DNA of 64,000 nucleotides from Streptomyces roseoverticillatus (GCF_000719265.1 NZ_JOFL01000029.1:1-64000), one strand, 5' to 3'; positions 37,593-52,957 are shown, counted from the stretch's first letter. The notes: a model not told the origin generated them from the sequence alone. A program made the numbers and translations.

Positions 37593-38474
37593 TCACTTCA
37601 CCGCCCCCGCCATCACCCCGCTCACGAACTGCCGCTGGAAGGCGAAGAACACCGCGAGCGGCACGGCCATCGACAGGAACGCGCCCGAGGCGAGGATGTC
37701 GATGTTGTCGCCGAACTGCCGCACCTGCTGCTGCAGGGCGACCGTGACCGGCGGGTGCCCGCTGTCCGCGAAGATCAGCGCGATCAGCATGTCGTTCCAC
37801 ACCCACAGAAACTGGAAGATCCCCAGCGAGGCGATGGCCGGCCCGCCCAGCGGCAGCACCACCCGCAGGAACAGCCGCAGTTCGCCCGCGCCGTCCAGCC
37901 GGGCGGCCTCCAGCAGCTCGCGGGGGATCTCCGCGAAGAAGTTCCGCAGCAGGAAGACCGCGAAGGGCAGGCCGAAGGCCGTGTGGAAGAGCACCACGCC
38001 GGGCGTGCTCTCGAAGATGCCGAGGGTGTTGAAGAGCTTCGCCACCGGGATCAGCGCCACCTGCACCGGCACCACCAGCAGCCCCACCACGGCCATGAAC
38101 CACCAGTCGCGGCCCGGGAAGTCGAGCCAGGCGAACGCGTAGCCGGCGAGGGCGCCGACGAGGATCACCAGCACCGTCGCCGGCACGGTGATGAGGGCCG
38201 TGGTGCCGAGGGACTCCATCACCGTGTCGTTGTGGAAGAGCTTGCTGTAGCTGTCGGTGGTCAGCTGCGCCGGGTGGGCGAAGACCTGCCACCAGCCCGA
38301 CGCCGCGATGTCCCGCTTGTCCCGCAGCGACGACAGCAGCAGCCCCACCGTCGGCGTCAGCCAGAACAGCCCGACGGCGACGAGGAAGAGCCGCACCGCC
38401 CCGCCGCCCAGCCGCGCGGCGATCCGCGCGGGAAGCGACTGCCTGGCCCGTACGGCCGTGTCCAGCGTGGTCAT
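37593..38474 (-). CDS. Carbohydrate ABC transporter permease (MalG type)
   Basis: A 293-residue inner-membrane permease with six hydrophobic segments. The EAA loop is ELLEAARLDGAGELRLFLRVVLPLGGP near residue 190. It forms the translocation pore with the MalF-type permease encoded upstream and imports a sugar presented by the lipoprotein at 39976. No ATPase gene is adjacent; in Streptomyces a shared ATPase (MsiK) often energises such CUT1 importers (family knowledge). The ATG at 38474 is preceded by GGGGGCGGCAGGG. Confidence 0.93.
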   Translation of the reverse strand: MTTLDTAVRARQSLPARIAARLGGGAVRLFLVAVGLFWLTPTVGLLLSSLRDKRDIAASGWWQVFAHPAQLTTDSYSKLFHNDTVMESLGTTALITVPATVLVILVGALAGYAFAWLDFPGRDWWFMAVVGLLVVPVQVALIPVAKLFNTLGIFESTPGVVLFHTAFGLPFAVFLLRNFFAEIPRELLEAARLDGAGELRLFLRVVLPLGGPAIASLGIFQFLWVWNDMLIALIFADSGHPPVTVALQQQVRQFGDNIDILASGAFLSMAVPLAVFFAFQRQFVSGVMAGAVK

Positions 38475-38610
38475 CCCTGCCGCCCCCTCGTGGTCATCGG
38501 CGCCGCCCCCTCGGGATCACTGCTGCGGCCCCTGTCGTCGCGGCCCTCGGGATCACCGCTCGCAGCCGCCCCCGCCGCAGCCGCAGCCGTCCCCGCCGCG
38601 GCCGCCCCCG
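38475..38610 (-). repeat. Low-complexity spacer between permease genes
   Basis: The 136-bp intercistronic stretch is made of short repeated units: a GTGATCCCGAGGG-type element twice and runs of GCGGC/GCTGCG. No gene is supported here. The spacer separates the two permeases inside an otherwise compact operon and could form structured RNA. Confidence 0.5.
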
Positions 38611-39960
38611 TCATCGCCGCCGCTCCCTTCGGATCCGCCGGAGGTTGACGTACATCACCGGCAGGACGAGCACCAGCAGGAAGACCGCGATCGCGCTGCC
38701 CACACCCTGGTTGACGTCCGTGCCGAAGGATGACTGGTACAGCTGCAGGGCCAGCACGTTCGCCTTGTCCAGACTCGCCCCCGGCGCGATGATGTAGACG
38801 AGGTCGAAGATCTTCAGCACGTTGATCATCAGCGTGATCAGCACGACGGCGAGCACCGGCGCCAGCAGCGGCACCGTCACCCTGCGGAAGACCTGCCACT
38901 CGTTCGCACCGTCGACCCGCGCCGCCTCCAGCAGCTCCCGCGGCACGCTCGCGAGCCCCGCCGCGATCAGCACCATCGCGAAGCCCGCCCACATCCAGAT
39001 GTACGCGGCGATGATGGCCGGGGTGACGAGCGAGGGGCCCAGCCAGTCGATGCCGTTGTAGGGCGCGGCGAAGTTCGAGGCGGGCAGGCGCAGCTGGGCG
39101 CCGTCCGCCGCGCCGGGCAGGGTGAAGGTGCCGTCGGCGGCCGAGGTGGCCGAGGCGACGGTCCGGCCGTCCTTGACCGCCTCCACCGTCACGCCCTCCA
39201 GGGCCTGCTCGCCCTGGTCGATCTTCCCCGGAGTGCCGGCGCCGCCGCGCGTGAAGTCCCGCCACACCGTGCCGGTGACCTTCCCGGCGACGTCCCGCGC
39301 GGGAATGGCGTCCTTGGCGCCCTTCATGTCCGCGGGCTTGGCGCCCACCAGCGGCAGGGCGGTCGCGCTGCCGGCCCTCACCACCGCCCTGGTCGTGAAA
39401 GCGCCGTGGCTCTCCGTCAGCGGCTCGCCGCCCCTGGGGTGCGCGCCGGGGAAGGGTGCGGGTGGCGAGAACGTGTCGTGGACGCCCACCCACACCGCGT
39501 TCGCCACGCCGCGGTCGGGGTTCTGCTCGTACACCAGCCGGAAGATGATGCCCGAGGCCAGCATCGAGATCGCCATCGGCATGAAGACGACGAGCTTGAA
39601 CGCCGTGCCCCAGCGCACCCGTTCGGTGAGCACCGCGAAGACCAGGCCGAGGGCGGTGGCCACCGACGGCGCCACGACCACCCAGATGACGTTGTTCTTC
39701 AGCGCCGTACGGATCCGGGCGTCCGTGAACACCTCGTGGTAGTTGTCCACGCCCACGAACCCGTTGCCGCTCGCGTCGAAGAGGCTGCGCCACACGGAGT
39801 AGCCGATGGGGTAGAGGACGAGCGCGCCGAGCAGCGCCAGCGCGGGCAGCAGGAAGAGGGCGGCCACCCACAGGCGGGTGCCCTGCATGCTCTTGGACTT
39901 CTTCGCGGTGGGGCGGGGCGGCCCGGAGGCCGCAGCGCCGCCCGCGGTCGCGGTCGACAT
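38611..39960 (-). CDS. Carbohydrate ABC transporter permease (MalF type) with large extracytoplasmic insertion
   Basis: A 449-residue permease, about 150 residues longer than the usual ~300. Transmembrane segments lie at ~30-52, 92-112, 120-143, 312-335, 360-380 and 415-438. The EAA loop ELLEAARVDGANEWQVFRRVTVPLLAP is near residue 342. Between the third and fourth helices, residues ~160-300 form an inserted soluble segment. Its last part (LEGVTVEAVKDGRTVAS ... AADGTFTLPG) looks like a small carboxypeptidase-regulatory/Ig-type beta-sandwich. It faces the outside, so it could contact the binding lipoprotein, like the P2 domain of enteric MalF, though the fold differs. The ATG at 39960 is 15 bp from the lipoprotein stop. 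Confidence 0.92.
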   Translation of the reverse strand: MSTATAGGAAASGPPRPTAKKSKSMQGTRLWVAALFLLPALALLGALVLYPIGYSVWRSLFDASGNGFVGVDNYHEVFTDARIRTALKNNVIWVVVAPSVATALGLVFAVLTERVRWGTAFKLVVFMPMAISMLASGIIFRLVYEQNPDRGVANAVWVGVHDTFSPPAPFPGAHPRGGEPLTESHGAFTTRAVVRAGSATALPLVGAKPADMKGAKDAIPARDVAGKVTGTVWRDFTRGGAGTPGKIDQGEQALEGVTVEAVKDGRTVASATSAADGTFTLPGAADGAQLRLPASNFAAPYNGIDWLGPSLVTPAIIAAYIWMWAGFAMVLIAAGLASVPRELLEAARVDGANEWQVFRRVTVPLLAPVLAVVLITLMINVLKIFDLVYIIAPGASLDKANVLALQLYQSSFGTDVNQGVGSAIAVFLLVLVLPVMYVNLRRIRRERRR

Positions 39961-39975
39961 CGTGCGGTCCTCCCG

Positions 39976-41355
39976 TCAGCTCTTGAACGCCTTGGCCGCG
40001 TCGGACTCCAGCTTCTGCTGGGTGCCCGCCACGTCACCGGGGTTCTTCAGGAAATCCTGGAGGTGCTTCCACTCGCCCTGGCCCGGCTTGCCGCCGAAGG
40101 AGGCGGGCGCCAGGTCCGACATGTCGAAGCGGAAGCCGTCGCCCGCCGCCACCACGGCCCCGGCGATGGACCGGAGCACCTCGTCGGGGTAGGCGGCGAG
40201 GTCCAGGTTCTTGTTCGCGGACAGGAATCCGCCCTGCCCGGCCCACACCCGGGCCGCGTCGGGCGAGGCGAGGAAGGCCAGCAGGGCCTGCGCCGCCGGG
40301 CCGTCCTTCAGCGCCACCCCCACGTCGCCGCCGGTCACCACCGGCGCCTTCGCCCCCACCGCGGGGAAGGGGAAGACCTTGGCCTCCTTGCCGATCCGCG
40401 CCCCCGCCCCGATGACGTTGGCCGCCGCGAAGTCGCCCTCGAAGACCATGGCGGCCTTCGGCTCCTCCCCTCCGGTGAACGTCTGAGTGACCGAGGTGGG
40501 GAACTGCGTCTGCAGCGCGCCCCCGTTGCCGTCCGCCAGCAGGCCCTTCCCGCCGAAGAGCCGCCCGAGCGCCGTCAGGGCGTCCTTCACGGACGGGTCC
40601 GTCCACGGGATCCGGTGCTGCGCCAGCTGGTCGTACTTCTCGGGGCCCGCCTGGGAGAGGTAGACGTTCTCGAACCAGTCCGTGAGCGTCCAGCCGTCCG
40701 CCCCGCCCACCGAGACCGCCGGGATGCCGTAGTCGGTGATCAGCTGCGCGGTGCTCAGGAACTCCGGCCAGGTCTTCGGCTCCTTCGCCCCGGCCCCCTC
40801 GAAGACCCCGGTGTTGTACCAGACCAGGGACTTGTTGCTGACCTTGAAGTAGACGCCGTAGCGCTTGCCCTCGTACGAGCCGAGGTCCTGCCAGCCCTTG
40901 GTGAAGTTCTTGTCCAGCTCGGCCGCCGCCTCGGTGCCCAGCGGCTTGAGCCAGCCCTTCTGCGCGAACTCCCGCAATGCTCCCGGCTGCTGCAGCATCG
41001 CCACGTCCGGGGGGTCGCCGCCCGCGATCTTCGAGCCGACGAACGCGGACATGTCGTCCCCGCTGGGCACGTAGGCCACCTCGGCGCCCGTCCGCCGCGA
41101 GAACTCCTCCAGGACCTTCGTGAAGCCCTTCTGCTCGGCGCCCGTCCAGACCGCCGTCACCTTCAGCTTCTGCCCGTCGAGCTTCGGGAGCCGCACCGTC
41201 TGCCGGATCGTGTCCGACCCGCCCTTGCCGCCGCCCGGCGGGCCGCCGTCGTCCCCGCCGTCACCGCATCCCGCGGCCGATAAGGCCAGGGCCCCGGCCG
41301 CGAGGAGCGCCAGAGCGCTGCGCGCCCCGCGCACCGAACGAAGCGAAGTCCGCAT
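39976..41355 (-). CDS. Sugar-binding lipoprotein of ABC transporter
   Basis: A 459-residue extracellular solute-binding protein (family 1). The signal peptide ends in the lipobox LSAAGC (Cys30). A Gly/Asp-rich linker follows, then the binding fold with KVTAVWTGAEQKGFTKVLEEF, GDPPDVAMLQQPG, YGVYFKVSNKSLVWYN and AMVFEGDFAAANV. It captures an oligosaccharide and delivers it to the two permeases downstream. The ATG at 41355 has GGGAGGGG upstream. The in-frame start at 41487 would put a charged leader before the signal peptide and was rejected. First gene of the three-gene importer operon; no LacI-type regulator is adjacent. Confidence 0.94.
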   Translation of the reverse strand: MRTSLRSVRGARSALALLAAGALALSAAGCGDGGDDGGPPGGGKGGSDTIRQTVRLPKLDGQKLKVTAVWTGAEQKGFTKVLEEFSRRTGAEVAYVPSGDDMSAFVGSKIAGGDPPDVAMLQQPGALREFAQKGWLKPLGTEAAAELDKNFTKGWQDLGSYEGKRYGVYFKVSNKSLVWYNTGVFEGAGAKEPKTWPEFLSTAQLITDYGIPAVSVGGADGWTLTDWFENVYLSQAGPEKYDQLAQHRIPWTDPSVKDALTALGRLFGGKGLLADGNGGALQTQFPTSVTQTFTGGEEPKAAMVFEGDFAAANVIGAGARIGKEAKVFPFPAVGAKAPVVTGGDVGVALKDGPAAQALLAFLASPDAARVWAGQGGFLSANKNLDLAAYPDEVLRSIAGAVVAAGDGFRFDMSDLAPASFGGKPGQGEWKHLQDFLKNPGDVAGTQQKLESDAAKAFKS

Positions 41356-41555
41356 TGCCGCCCCTCCCGTACGAGCTCCCCGCCGGCGGCCGCCGCACGT
41401 CGGCCCCCGCATCCGCGCCCGCCTCCCGTGCGACAGTCCTACGCCCGCCCGGGAGCCGCCGCAATACCGCCATCGGGCACAATTCACCGATCGTGACCGG
41501 GCTGTGATGCGCCGTCACCTGCGCGGGACGCGGAGCCTGCGGGCCGCGGACCGCG

Positions 41556-45854
<4,299 letters not shown>

Positions 45855-46461
45855 CGCCGTCAACGGTCCCTTCTGCCCCGGTGCACGTACAGGTCACCAC
45901 GGCGCGCGGAACGTACCGGAAGCACCGGCCCCGCCCCTCCGCATCGTGCTGCGAGCATCCTCGCACCTGCCGGGGACGACGCGCCCGGCGACGGCCAATT
46001 CGTGATCTTGAACGACCGCGGGAGGGTGGGAAGAAAGCGGAAGGTGATCGAATCGTGCCGAGGTCACCTCATGATCCGTTCGACATCGATCCGTAACGGG
46101 TCCGCTTTCGAACAGGTCGTACAGATTTTCTTTCGCCTCGGGACTCGCTCGGAACGCGCCCGGGACACGCTCGGGACACGCTCGGGAATGGTCCGCGGAC
46201 CGGCCGCGGACCGGTCCCGTACCGGCTCCGCATCAGCCGCGGAGCCCCCGCCGCGGGCTTCCGCGGACGCCGCGTGCGCATCCCTCGCGCGCCTTCCGCG
46301 CGCCGCGCGGCAACCAACGGCCCGCGACCCGCGTCTTCCTTCCAGCCCCGCGGATTCGGCAAACCGGAGGTCCGTAGGACGGCACTACAGTGGGCGGAAG
46401 GCCGGGCACGAAAGAGGCCATCGCAAAGAATGACGACGATGACGACCAGGGAGCGCATGAC
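45855..46461. other. 607-bp divergent intergenic region (FHA-FtsK / kinase A)
   Basis: No gene is supported. The region contains an 11-bp direct repeat (GGGACACGCTC at ~46160-46181), a block of GC-rich complementary segments at 46200-46280 (CGCGGACCGG, CCGCGGGC and similar), and a relatively A+T-rich stretch with TACAGATTTTCTTTC near 46121-46135 that could contain a promoter for the kinase gene. It probably holds both divergent promoters and a long leader for the kinase transcript. Confidence 0.5.
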
Positions 46462-48309
46462 GTGCGGCCGGTAGGCAGCAAGTACCTGCTTGAAGAGGTG
46501 CTCGGGCGCGGCGCGACCGGCACCGTCTGGCGAGCGCGCCAGCGGGAGGCCGCGGGCGCCGAGGCGGCCGTGTCCGGCCGGCCCGGCGAGACCGTCGCGA
46601 TCAAGGTGCTCAAGGAGGAGCTGGCCAGCGACGCGGACGTCGTGATGCGCTTCCTGCGCGAGCGCTCCGTCCTCCTCCGGCTCACGCACCCCAACATCGT
46701 GCGCACCCGCGACCTCGTCGTCGAAGGCGACCTGCTCGCCCTGGTCATGGACCTCGTCGACGGCCCGGACCTGCACCACTACCTGCGCGACAACGGCCCC
46801 TTCACGCCGGTCGCCGCCGCCCTCCTCACCGCCCAGATCGCCGACGCGCTCGCCGTCAGCCACGCCGACGGCATCGTCCACCGGGACCTCAAGCCCGCCA
46901 ACGTGCTCCTGCGGAGCGACGGCGGCCAGATGCACCCGATGCTCACCGACTTCGGCATCGCGCGCCTCGCGGACTCCCCGGGCCTGACCCGTACCCACGA
47001 GTTCGTCGGCACGCCCGCCTACGTCGCGCCCGAGTCCGCCGAGGGCCGCCCGCAGACCTCCGCCGTCGACATCTACGGCGCCGGCATCCTGCTCTACGAG
47101 CTGGTCACCGGCCGCCCGCCGTTCGCCGGTGCGACCGCCCTCGAAGTGCTCCACCAGCACCTCAGCTCCGAGCCGCGCCGCCCCACCACCGTCCCGGAGC
47201 CCCTGTGGACGGTCATCGAGCGCTGCCTGCGCAAGCGGCCCGAGGAGCGTCCCAGCGCGGAGAACCTCGCCCGGGCGCTGCGCGTCGTCGCCGCGGGCGT
47301 CGGCGTGCACGCCTCCCCGGCGCAGGCCGAGGCCGCCCTCGGGGTCGCCGGGCTGCTCGCGCCCGACCCGGAGCCGGCCGTCGTGCCCGGCACGGGCCAG
47401 GGCGTCGGCCCCGGCCACGGCTCCGGGGGTGGCGACGCCGACCCCACCCAGGTGCTGCCGTCGACGGCCGGCTCGCCGGGCTCCTACGACCCGAACGGCG
47501 CCACCAGCCTCCTGCCGAACGCCTCTGCCGGAGGCCATGGCCCCGGCGCGGGCCCCGATGCCGACGCCACGCGCGTCATGCCGGCCGGCCCCGGCGGCTC
47601 CGCCGACCCGACCCGCGCCATGCCGCCCGTACCGCCGCTGCCTCCGGAGGGCGACGGCGCGCACCCCTGGCAGACCCAGCTCCGCGCGGCGCGCGACCGC
47701 AACGACCAGACTCAGGTCCAGTACCTCGACCCGAGCGAGGACCCGCTGCGCCGCCGCCCCCAGCGGCGGCCCGGGCAGCCGCAGCCTCAGCCGCAGCAGC
47801 CGCCGCAGGGCTATGGCGGTCAGCAGGGCTACGGCGGTCAGCAGGGGTACCAGCAGCAGGGCTACGGGCAGCAGTACGCGCCTCAGCAGCACCAGGGGCA
47901 CCAGCCGCCGCCCCCGCAGCACTACACGGCACCGCCCCAGTCGTACGCCCCGCAGCAGCCGCAGCCCGCGCCGCCGTCCCGCAGACAGCAGCGCCGCCAG
48001 GAGCCGCGCTACCAGCAGCCTCCGGCGCCGCAGCCGTACGCTCCGGAGCCGCCGGCTCCGCGCCGTGAGCCGCGGCCGCCGCGGCAGCGCAGCGCGAACC
48101 CGATGCGGATCCCCGGGCTCGGCTGCCTCAAGGGCTGCCTCTTCATGATCGTTATTCTGATCATCGGCGCCTGGCTCGTCTGGGAGTTCACTCCCTTGAA
48201 GGACTGGGTCGCCGACGGCAAGAGCTTCTGGGACGCGGCCTGGGACTGGATCACGGACGTCAAGGACTGGATCTCCGGCCTCGCCTCGAACTCCTCCTCG
48301 GGCAAATGA
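46462..48309 (+). CDS. pkaA: Serine/threonine protein kinase, membrane-anchored (PkaA-like)
   Basis: A 615-residue Hanks-type kinase. The glycine loop LGRGATGTVW (15-23), Lys48 in VAIKVLK, the catalytic loop HRDLKPANVLL (140-150), DFG (163-165) and APE (189-191) are all intact. After ~residue 290 comes a long Pro/Gln/Gly-rich linker with QGYGGQQGY repeats. A single transmembrane helix (~559-577, CLFMIVILIIGAWLVWEF) and a short ~40-residue C-terminal tail outside the membrane follow. The tandem arrangement with the next kinase fits pkaA-pkaB of S. coelicolor. The GTG at 46462 follows CAGGGAG. The FHA protein encoded divergently is an obvious candidate phospho-partner. Confidence 0.93.
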   Translation: MRPVGSKYLLEEVLGRGATGTVWRARQREAAGAEAAVSGRPGETVAIKVLKEELASDADVVMRFLRERSVLLRLTHPNIVRTRDLVVEGDLLALVMDLVDGPDLHHYLRDNGPFTPVAAALLTAQIADALAVSHADGIVHRDLKPANVLLRSDGGQMHPMLTDFGIARLADSPGLTRTHEFVGTPAYVAPESAEGRPQTSAVDIYGAGILLYELVTGRPPFAGATALEVLHQHLSSEPRRPTTVPEPLWTVIERCLRKRPEERPSAENLARALRVVAAGVGVHASPAQAEAALGVAGLLAPDPEPAVVPGTGQGVGPGHGSGGGDADPTQVLPSTAGSPGSYDPNGATSLLPNASAGGHGPGAGPDADATRVMPAGPGGSADPTRAMPPVPPLPPEGDGAHPWQTQLRAARDRNDQTQVQYLDPSEDPLRRRPQRRPGQPQPQPQQPPQGYGGQQGYGGQQGYQQQGYGQQYAPQQHQGHQPPPPQHYTAPPQSYAPQQPQPAPPSRRQQRRQEPRYQQPPAPQPYAPEPPAPRREPRPPRQRSANPMRIPGLGCLKGCLFMIVILIIGAWLVWEFTPLKDWVADGKSFWDAAWDWITDVKDWISGLASNSSSGK

Positions 48310-48421
48310 CCAGGTAATCGATTTGTCGACACCCGGGGGGCGTTTTACGCCTCCGGGGTGAGCGTTGGCAGTAGCTTGGTCGCCAGCGCGCCTGTCGGAG
48401 ACGAGGAGTCGGGGAACAGTC

Positions 48422-49690
48422 TTGGCACGGAAGATCGGTAGCCGGTACACCGCCCACCAGGTCCTCGGCCGTGGCAGCGCCGGCACGGTGTGGCTCGGCG
48501 AGGGGCCCGAGGGCCCGGTCGCCATCAAGCTCCTGCGCGAGGATCTCGCCTCCGACCAGGAGCTCGTCGGCCGGTTCGTCCAGGAGCGCGCCGCGCTCCT
48601 CGGTCTCGACCACCCGAACGTCGTCGGGGTCCGCGACCTCGTCGTCGACGGCGCCGACCTCGCCCTGGTCATGGACCTGATCCGGGGCACGGACCTGCGC
48701 ACCCGCCTCGACCGCGAGCGGCGGCTCGCGCCCGAGGCCGCGGTCGCCATCGTCGCCGATGTCGCCGACGGGCTCGCCGCCGCGCACGCGGCCGGGATCG
48801 TCCACCGCGACGTGAAGCCCGAGAACGTCCTCCTCGACATGCAGGGCCCGCTCGGCCCCGGCGGCGCGCACCCCGCGCTGCTCTCCGACTTCGGCATCGC
48901 CCGCCTCGTGGACGCCCCCCGGCCCGCCCGGGAAGGCGGCCGCGGGACCGGCCCCCGCAGCGTCATCGGCACGCCCGACTACCTCGCCCCCGAGATCATC
49001 GAGGGGCTGCCGCCGCGGGCCTCCGTCGACGTCTACGCCCTCGCCACCGTCCTCTACGAGCTGCTGGCCGGCTTCACGCCCTTCGGCGGCGGGCACCCCG
49101 GCGCCGTGCTGCGGCGGCACGTCACCGAGACCGTCGCGCCGCTGCCCGGCATCCCCGACGAGCTGTGGCAGCTCGTCGTCCAGTGCCTGGCCAAGGGGCC
49201 CGCCTCCCGGCTGCGCGCCTCCGAGCTCGCCGCGCGCCTGCGGGAGCTGCTGCCCGGGCTCGCCGGGATACCGCCCCTCGACATCGACGAGCCCGACGAC
49301 GGCGCGGACGCCGACGACGACGGCCCCGCCGCCCCCGCGGACGGGGCCGGCGTGCCCGCCGCCGCGCGCCGGCGGGGCGTCGTCCCGCTCGTGCCGGGCG
49401 CCGTCCCGGACTCCAGCCGGGACACCCACACCAGCATGCGCGTGCCCACGCCCGCCGAGCTCGCCGGCGGCGCCCACGGCACGGCCCGCGCGCCCCGCGC
49501 CGCCGGCCAGCGCCGCGCCGGCTCCGCCCGCCACCGCTCCCCGGCCGAACAGCGCCGCCGCCGCATCCGCCTCGGCGCGGCCGCGGTCGCCCTGGCGGCC
49601 GCCGCGGGCGTGGGCGGCTGGTTCGCCACGACGGACCACGACCCCGCCGACGCCAAACCGGGCATCCACCACCCGGACCCCCAACGCTGA
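48422..49690 (+). CDS. pkaB: Serine/threonine protein kinase, membrane-anchored (PkaB-like)
   Basis: A 422-residue Hanks-type kinase with LGRGSAGTVW (15-24), Lys36, HRDVKPENVLL (128-138), DFG (156-158) and APE (189-191). After the kinase domain (to ~275) an acidic then Arg-rich linker leads to one membrane segment (~387-405) and a short C-terminal tail. The TTG start at 48422 (MARKIGSRYTAH) matches homologues and lies 113 bp after the upstream kinase stop. In-frame codons upstream of it give a non-conserved extension. It is probably co-transcribed with the PkaA-like gene. Confidence 0.92.
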   Translation: MARKIGSRYTAHQVLGRGSAGTVWLGEGPEGPVAIKLLREDLASDQELVGRFVQERAALLGLDHPNVVGVRDLVVDGADLALVMDLIRGTDLRTRLDRERRLAPEAAVAIVADVADGLAAAHAAGIVHRDVKPENVLLDMQGPLGPGGAHPALLSDFGIARLVDAPRPAREGGRGTGPRSVIGTPDYLAPEIIEGLPPRASVDVYALATVLYELLAGFTPFGGGHPGAVLRRHVTETVAPLPGIPDELWQLVVQCLAKGPASRLRASELAARLRELLPGLAGIPPLDIDEPDDGADADDDGPAAPADGAGVPAAARRRGVVPLVPGAVPDSSRDTHTSMRVPTPAELAGGAHGTARAPRAAGQRRAGSARHRSPAEQRRRRIRLGAAAVALAAAAGVGGWFATTDHDPADAKPGIHHPDPQR

Positions 49691-50227
49691 CAGCCCGCGC
49701 ACTGCGGGGGCACCTCTGCCGGCCAGGGCCTTTGGACCGCCGCGGCGGGAGCGAGGCGGCGCTCGGCGCCGAAGGAACGGGGGAGGCCCCCGGCGGGGCG
49801 CCCTCGTCGGACAAGGTGGACGGGCCCACCTTGGATCCGCCGCCGTGGCGCTCGGCTTCCGTGGTGGTGTTCGGCGGTGCCGGATCGTCCCCGGCCTGGT
49901 GCCGGCTGGGCGCCGCCGGTCTGCGACGCGGTGGCTGATCGCCGCCGCGGCGGGAGTGGAGGTGCGAGGAGGCCTCCGTCTGCGAGGTGCGGGGCCGTCC
50001 CTGTCGGTCAAGGTGGACGGGCCCACCTTGGATCCGCCGCCGTGGCGCTCGGCTCCCGTGGTGGTGTTCGGCGGTGCCGGACTGTCCCCGGCCTGGTGCC
50101 GGCTGGGCATCGCCGGTCTGCGACGCGGTGGCTGATCGCCGCCGCGGCGGGAGTAGAGGCGCGGGGCCGGAGGCCCCTCCGGGGCCTTGGGGGTCGGGAA
50201 GCGCGGCGCAGCCGTTAGGCTGGGTGC
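49691..50227. repeat. Intergenic region with a ~150-bp duplicated segment
   Basis: The 537-bp gap between the kinase and prfB contains two nearly identical copies, about 49812-49959 and 50009-50156 (period 197 bp). They begin CAAGGTGGACGGGCCCACC and differ at only a few positions. The copies include CCGCCGCGGCGGGAG, also found once more near 49737. Open frames across it are not conserved-looking. No gene is supported; the prfB promoter lies at its end (TAGGCT, 50216-50221). Confidence 0.8.
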
Positions 50228-51334
50228 GTGGCAGTCGTTGATGTATCCGAAGAGCTGAAGTCCCTCTCCTCGACCATGGGGTCGATCGAGGCCGTCCTGG
50301 ACCTCGACAGGATGAGGGCCGACATCGCCGTGCTCGAGGAGCAGGCGGCCGCCCCGTCCCTGTGGGACGACCCGGAGGCGGCGCAGAAGATCACGAGTCA
50401 GCTGTCGCACCTCCAGGCGGAGCTGCGCAAGACCGAAGCCCTCCGCGGCCGCATCGACGACCTCGGGGTGCTCTTCGAGCTCGCCGAGGCCGAGGACGAC
50501 GCCGACGCCCTCGCCGAGGCCGAGGCCGAGCTCATCTCCGTCCGCAAGGCGCTGGACGAGATGGAGGTCCGCACCCTCCTCTCCGGCGAGTACGACTCCC
50601 GCGAGGCCCTCGTCAACATCCGCGCCGAGGCCGGCGGCGTCGACGCCTCCGACTTCGCCGAGCGCCTGCAGCGCATGTACCTGCGCTGGGCCGAGCGCCA
50701 CGGCTACAAGACCGAGATCTACGAGACGTCCTACGCCGAAGAGGCCGGCATCAAGTCGACCACCTTCGCCGTGCAGGTCCCGTACGCCTACGGCACCCTC
50801 TCCGTCGAGCAGGGCACGCACCGCCTCGTGCGCATCTCGCCCTTCGACAACCAGGGCCGCCGCCAGACGTCCTTCGCCGGCGTCGAGGTGCTCCCGGTCG
50901 TCGAGCAGACCGACCACGTCGAGATCGACGAGTCCGACCTCCGCGTCGACGTCTACCGCTCCTCCGGCCCCGGCGGCCAGGGCGTCAACACCACGGACTC
51001 CGCGGTGCGCCTGACCCACCTCCCGACCGGCATCGTCGTCTCCTGCCAGAACGAGCGCTCGCAGATCCAGAACAAGGCGACCGCCATGAACGTCCTCCAG
51101 GCCAAGCTCCTTGAGCGTCAGCGCCAGGAGGAGCGCGCCAAGATGGACGCCCTCAAGGGCGACGGCGGCAGCTCCTGGGGCAACCAGATGCGTTCGTACG
51201 TCCTGCACCCGTACCAGATGGTCAAGGATCTCCGTACGGAGTTCGAGGTCGGCAACCCCCAGTCCGTGCTCGACGGTGAGATCGACGGCTTCCTGGAGGC
51301 CGGCATCCGCTGGCGCAAGCAGCAGGAGAAGTAG
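50228..51334 (+). CDS. prfB: Peptide chain release factor 2
   Basis: A 368-residue class I release factor recognising UAA and UGA. The N-terminal helical domain is followed by the stop-codon-reading SPF motif ([14 protein letters not shown] near 205) and the catalytic GGQ ([17 protein letters not shown] near 245) that triggers peptidyl-tRNA hydrolysis. The reading frame is continuous from GTG 50228, so the autoregulatory +1 frameshift known from E. coli prfB is absent. The GTG is preceded by a -10-like TAGGCT ending 6 nt upstream and by no Shine-Dalgarno, so the message may be leaderless. Confidence 0.97.
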   Translation: MAVVDVSEELKSLSSTMGSIEAVLDLDRMRADIAVLEEQAAAPSLWDDPEAAQKITSQLSHLQAELRKTEALRGRIDDLGVLFELAEAEDDADALAEAEAELISVRKALDEMEVRTLLSGEYDSREALVNIRAEAGGVDASDFAERLQRMYLRWAERHGYKTEIYETSYAEEAGIKSTTFAVQVPYAYGTLSVEQGTHRLVRISPFDNQGRRQTSFAGVEVLPVVEQTDHVEIDESDLRVDVYRSSGPGGQGVNTTDSAVRLTHLPTGIVVSCQNERSQIQNKATAMNVLQAKLLERQRQEERAKMDALKGDGGSSWGNQMRSYVLHPYQMVKDLRTEFEVGNPQSVLDGEIDGFLEAGIRWRKQQEK

Positions 51335-51376
51335 CCCCAAGGGCCTCCATAGCAGGACAACCCCCTCGTATCCGGC

Positions 51377-52918
<1,542 letters not shown>

Positions 52919-52957
52919 TTACGGCGGGCACGCGCATGACCACGCGTGACGGCGCGC

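Noticed and set aside
46069..51340. Very long minus-strand open frames opposite the two kinases and prfB
   Set aside because: They run through three real plus-strand genes and an intergenic repeat, with low-complexity Val/Gly/Leu/Arg composition.
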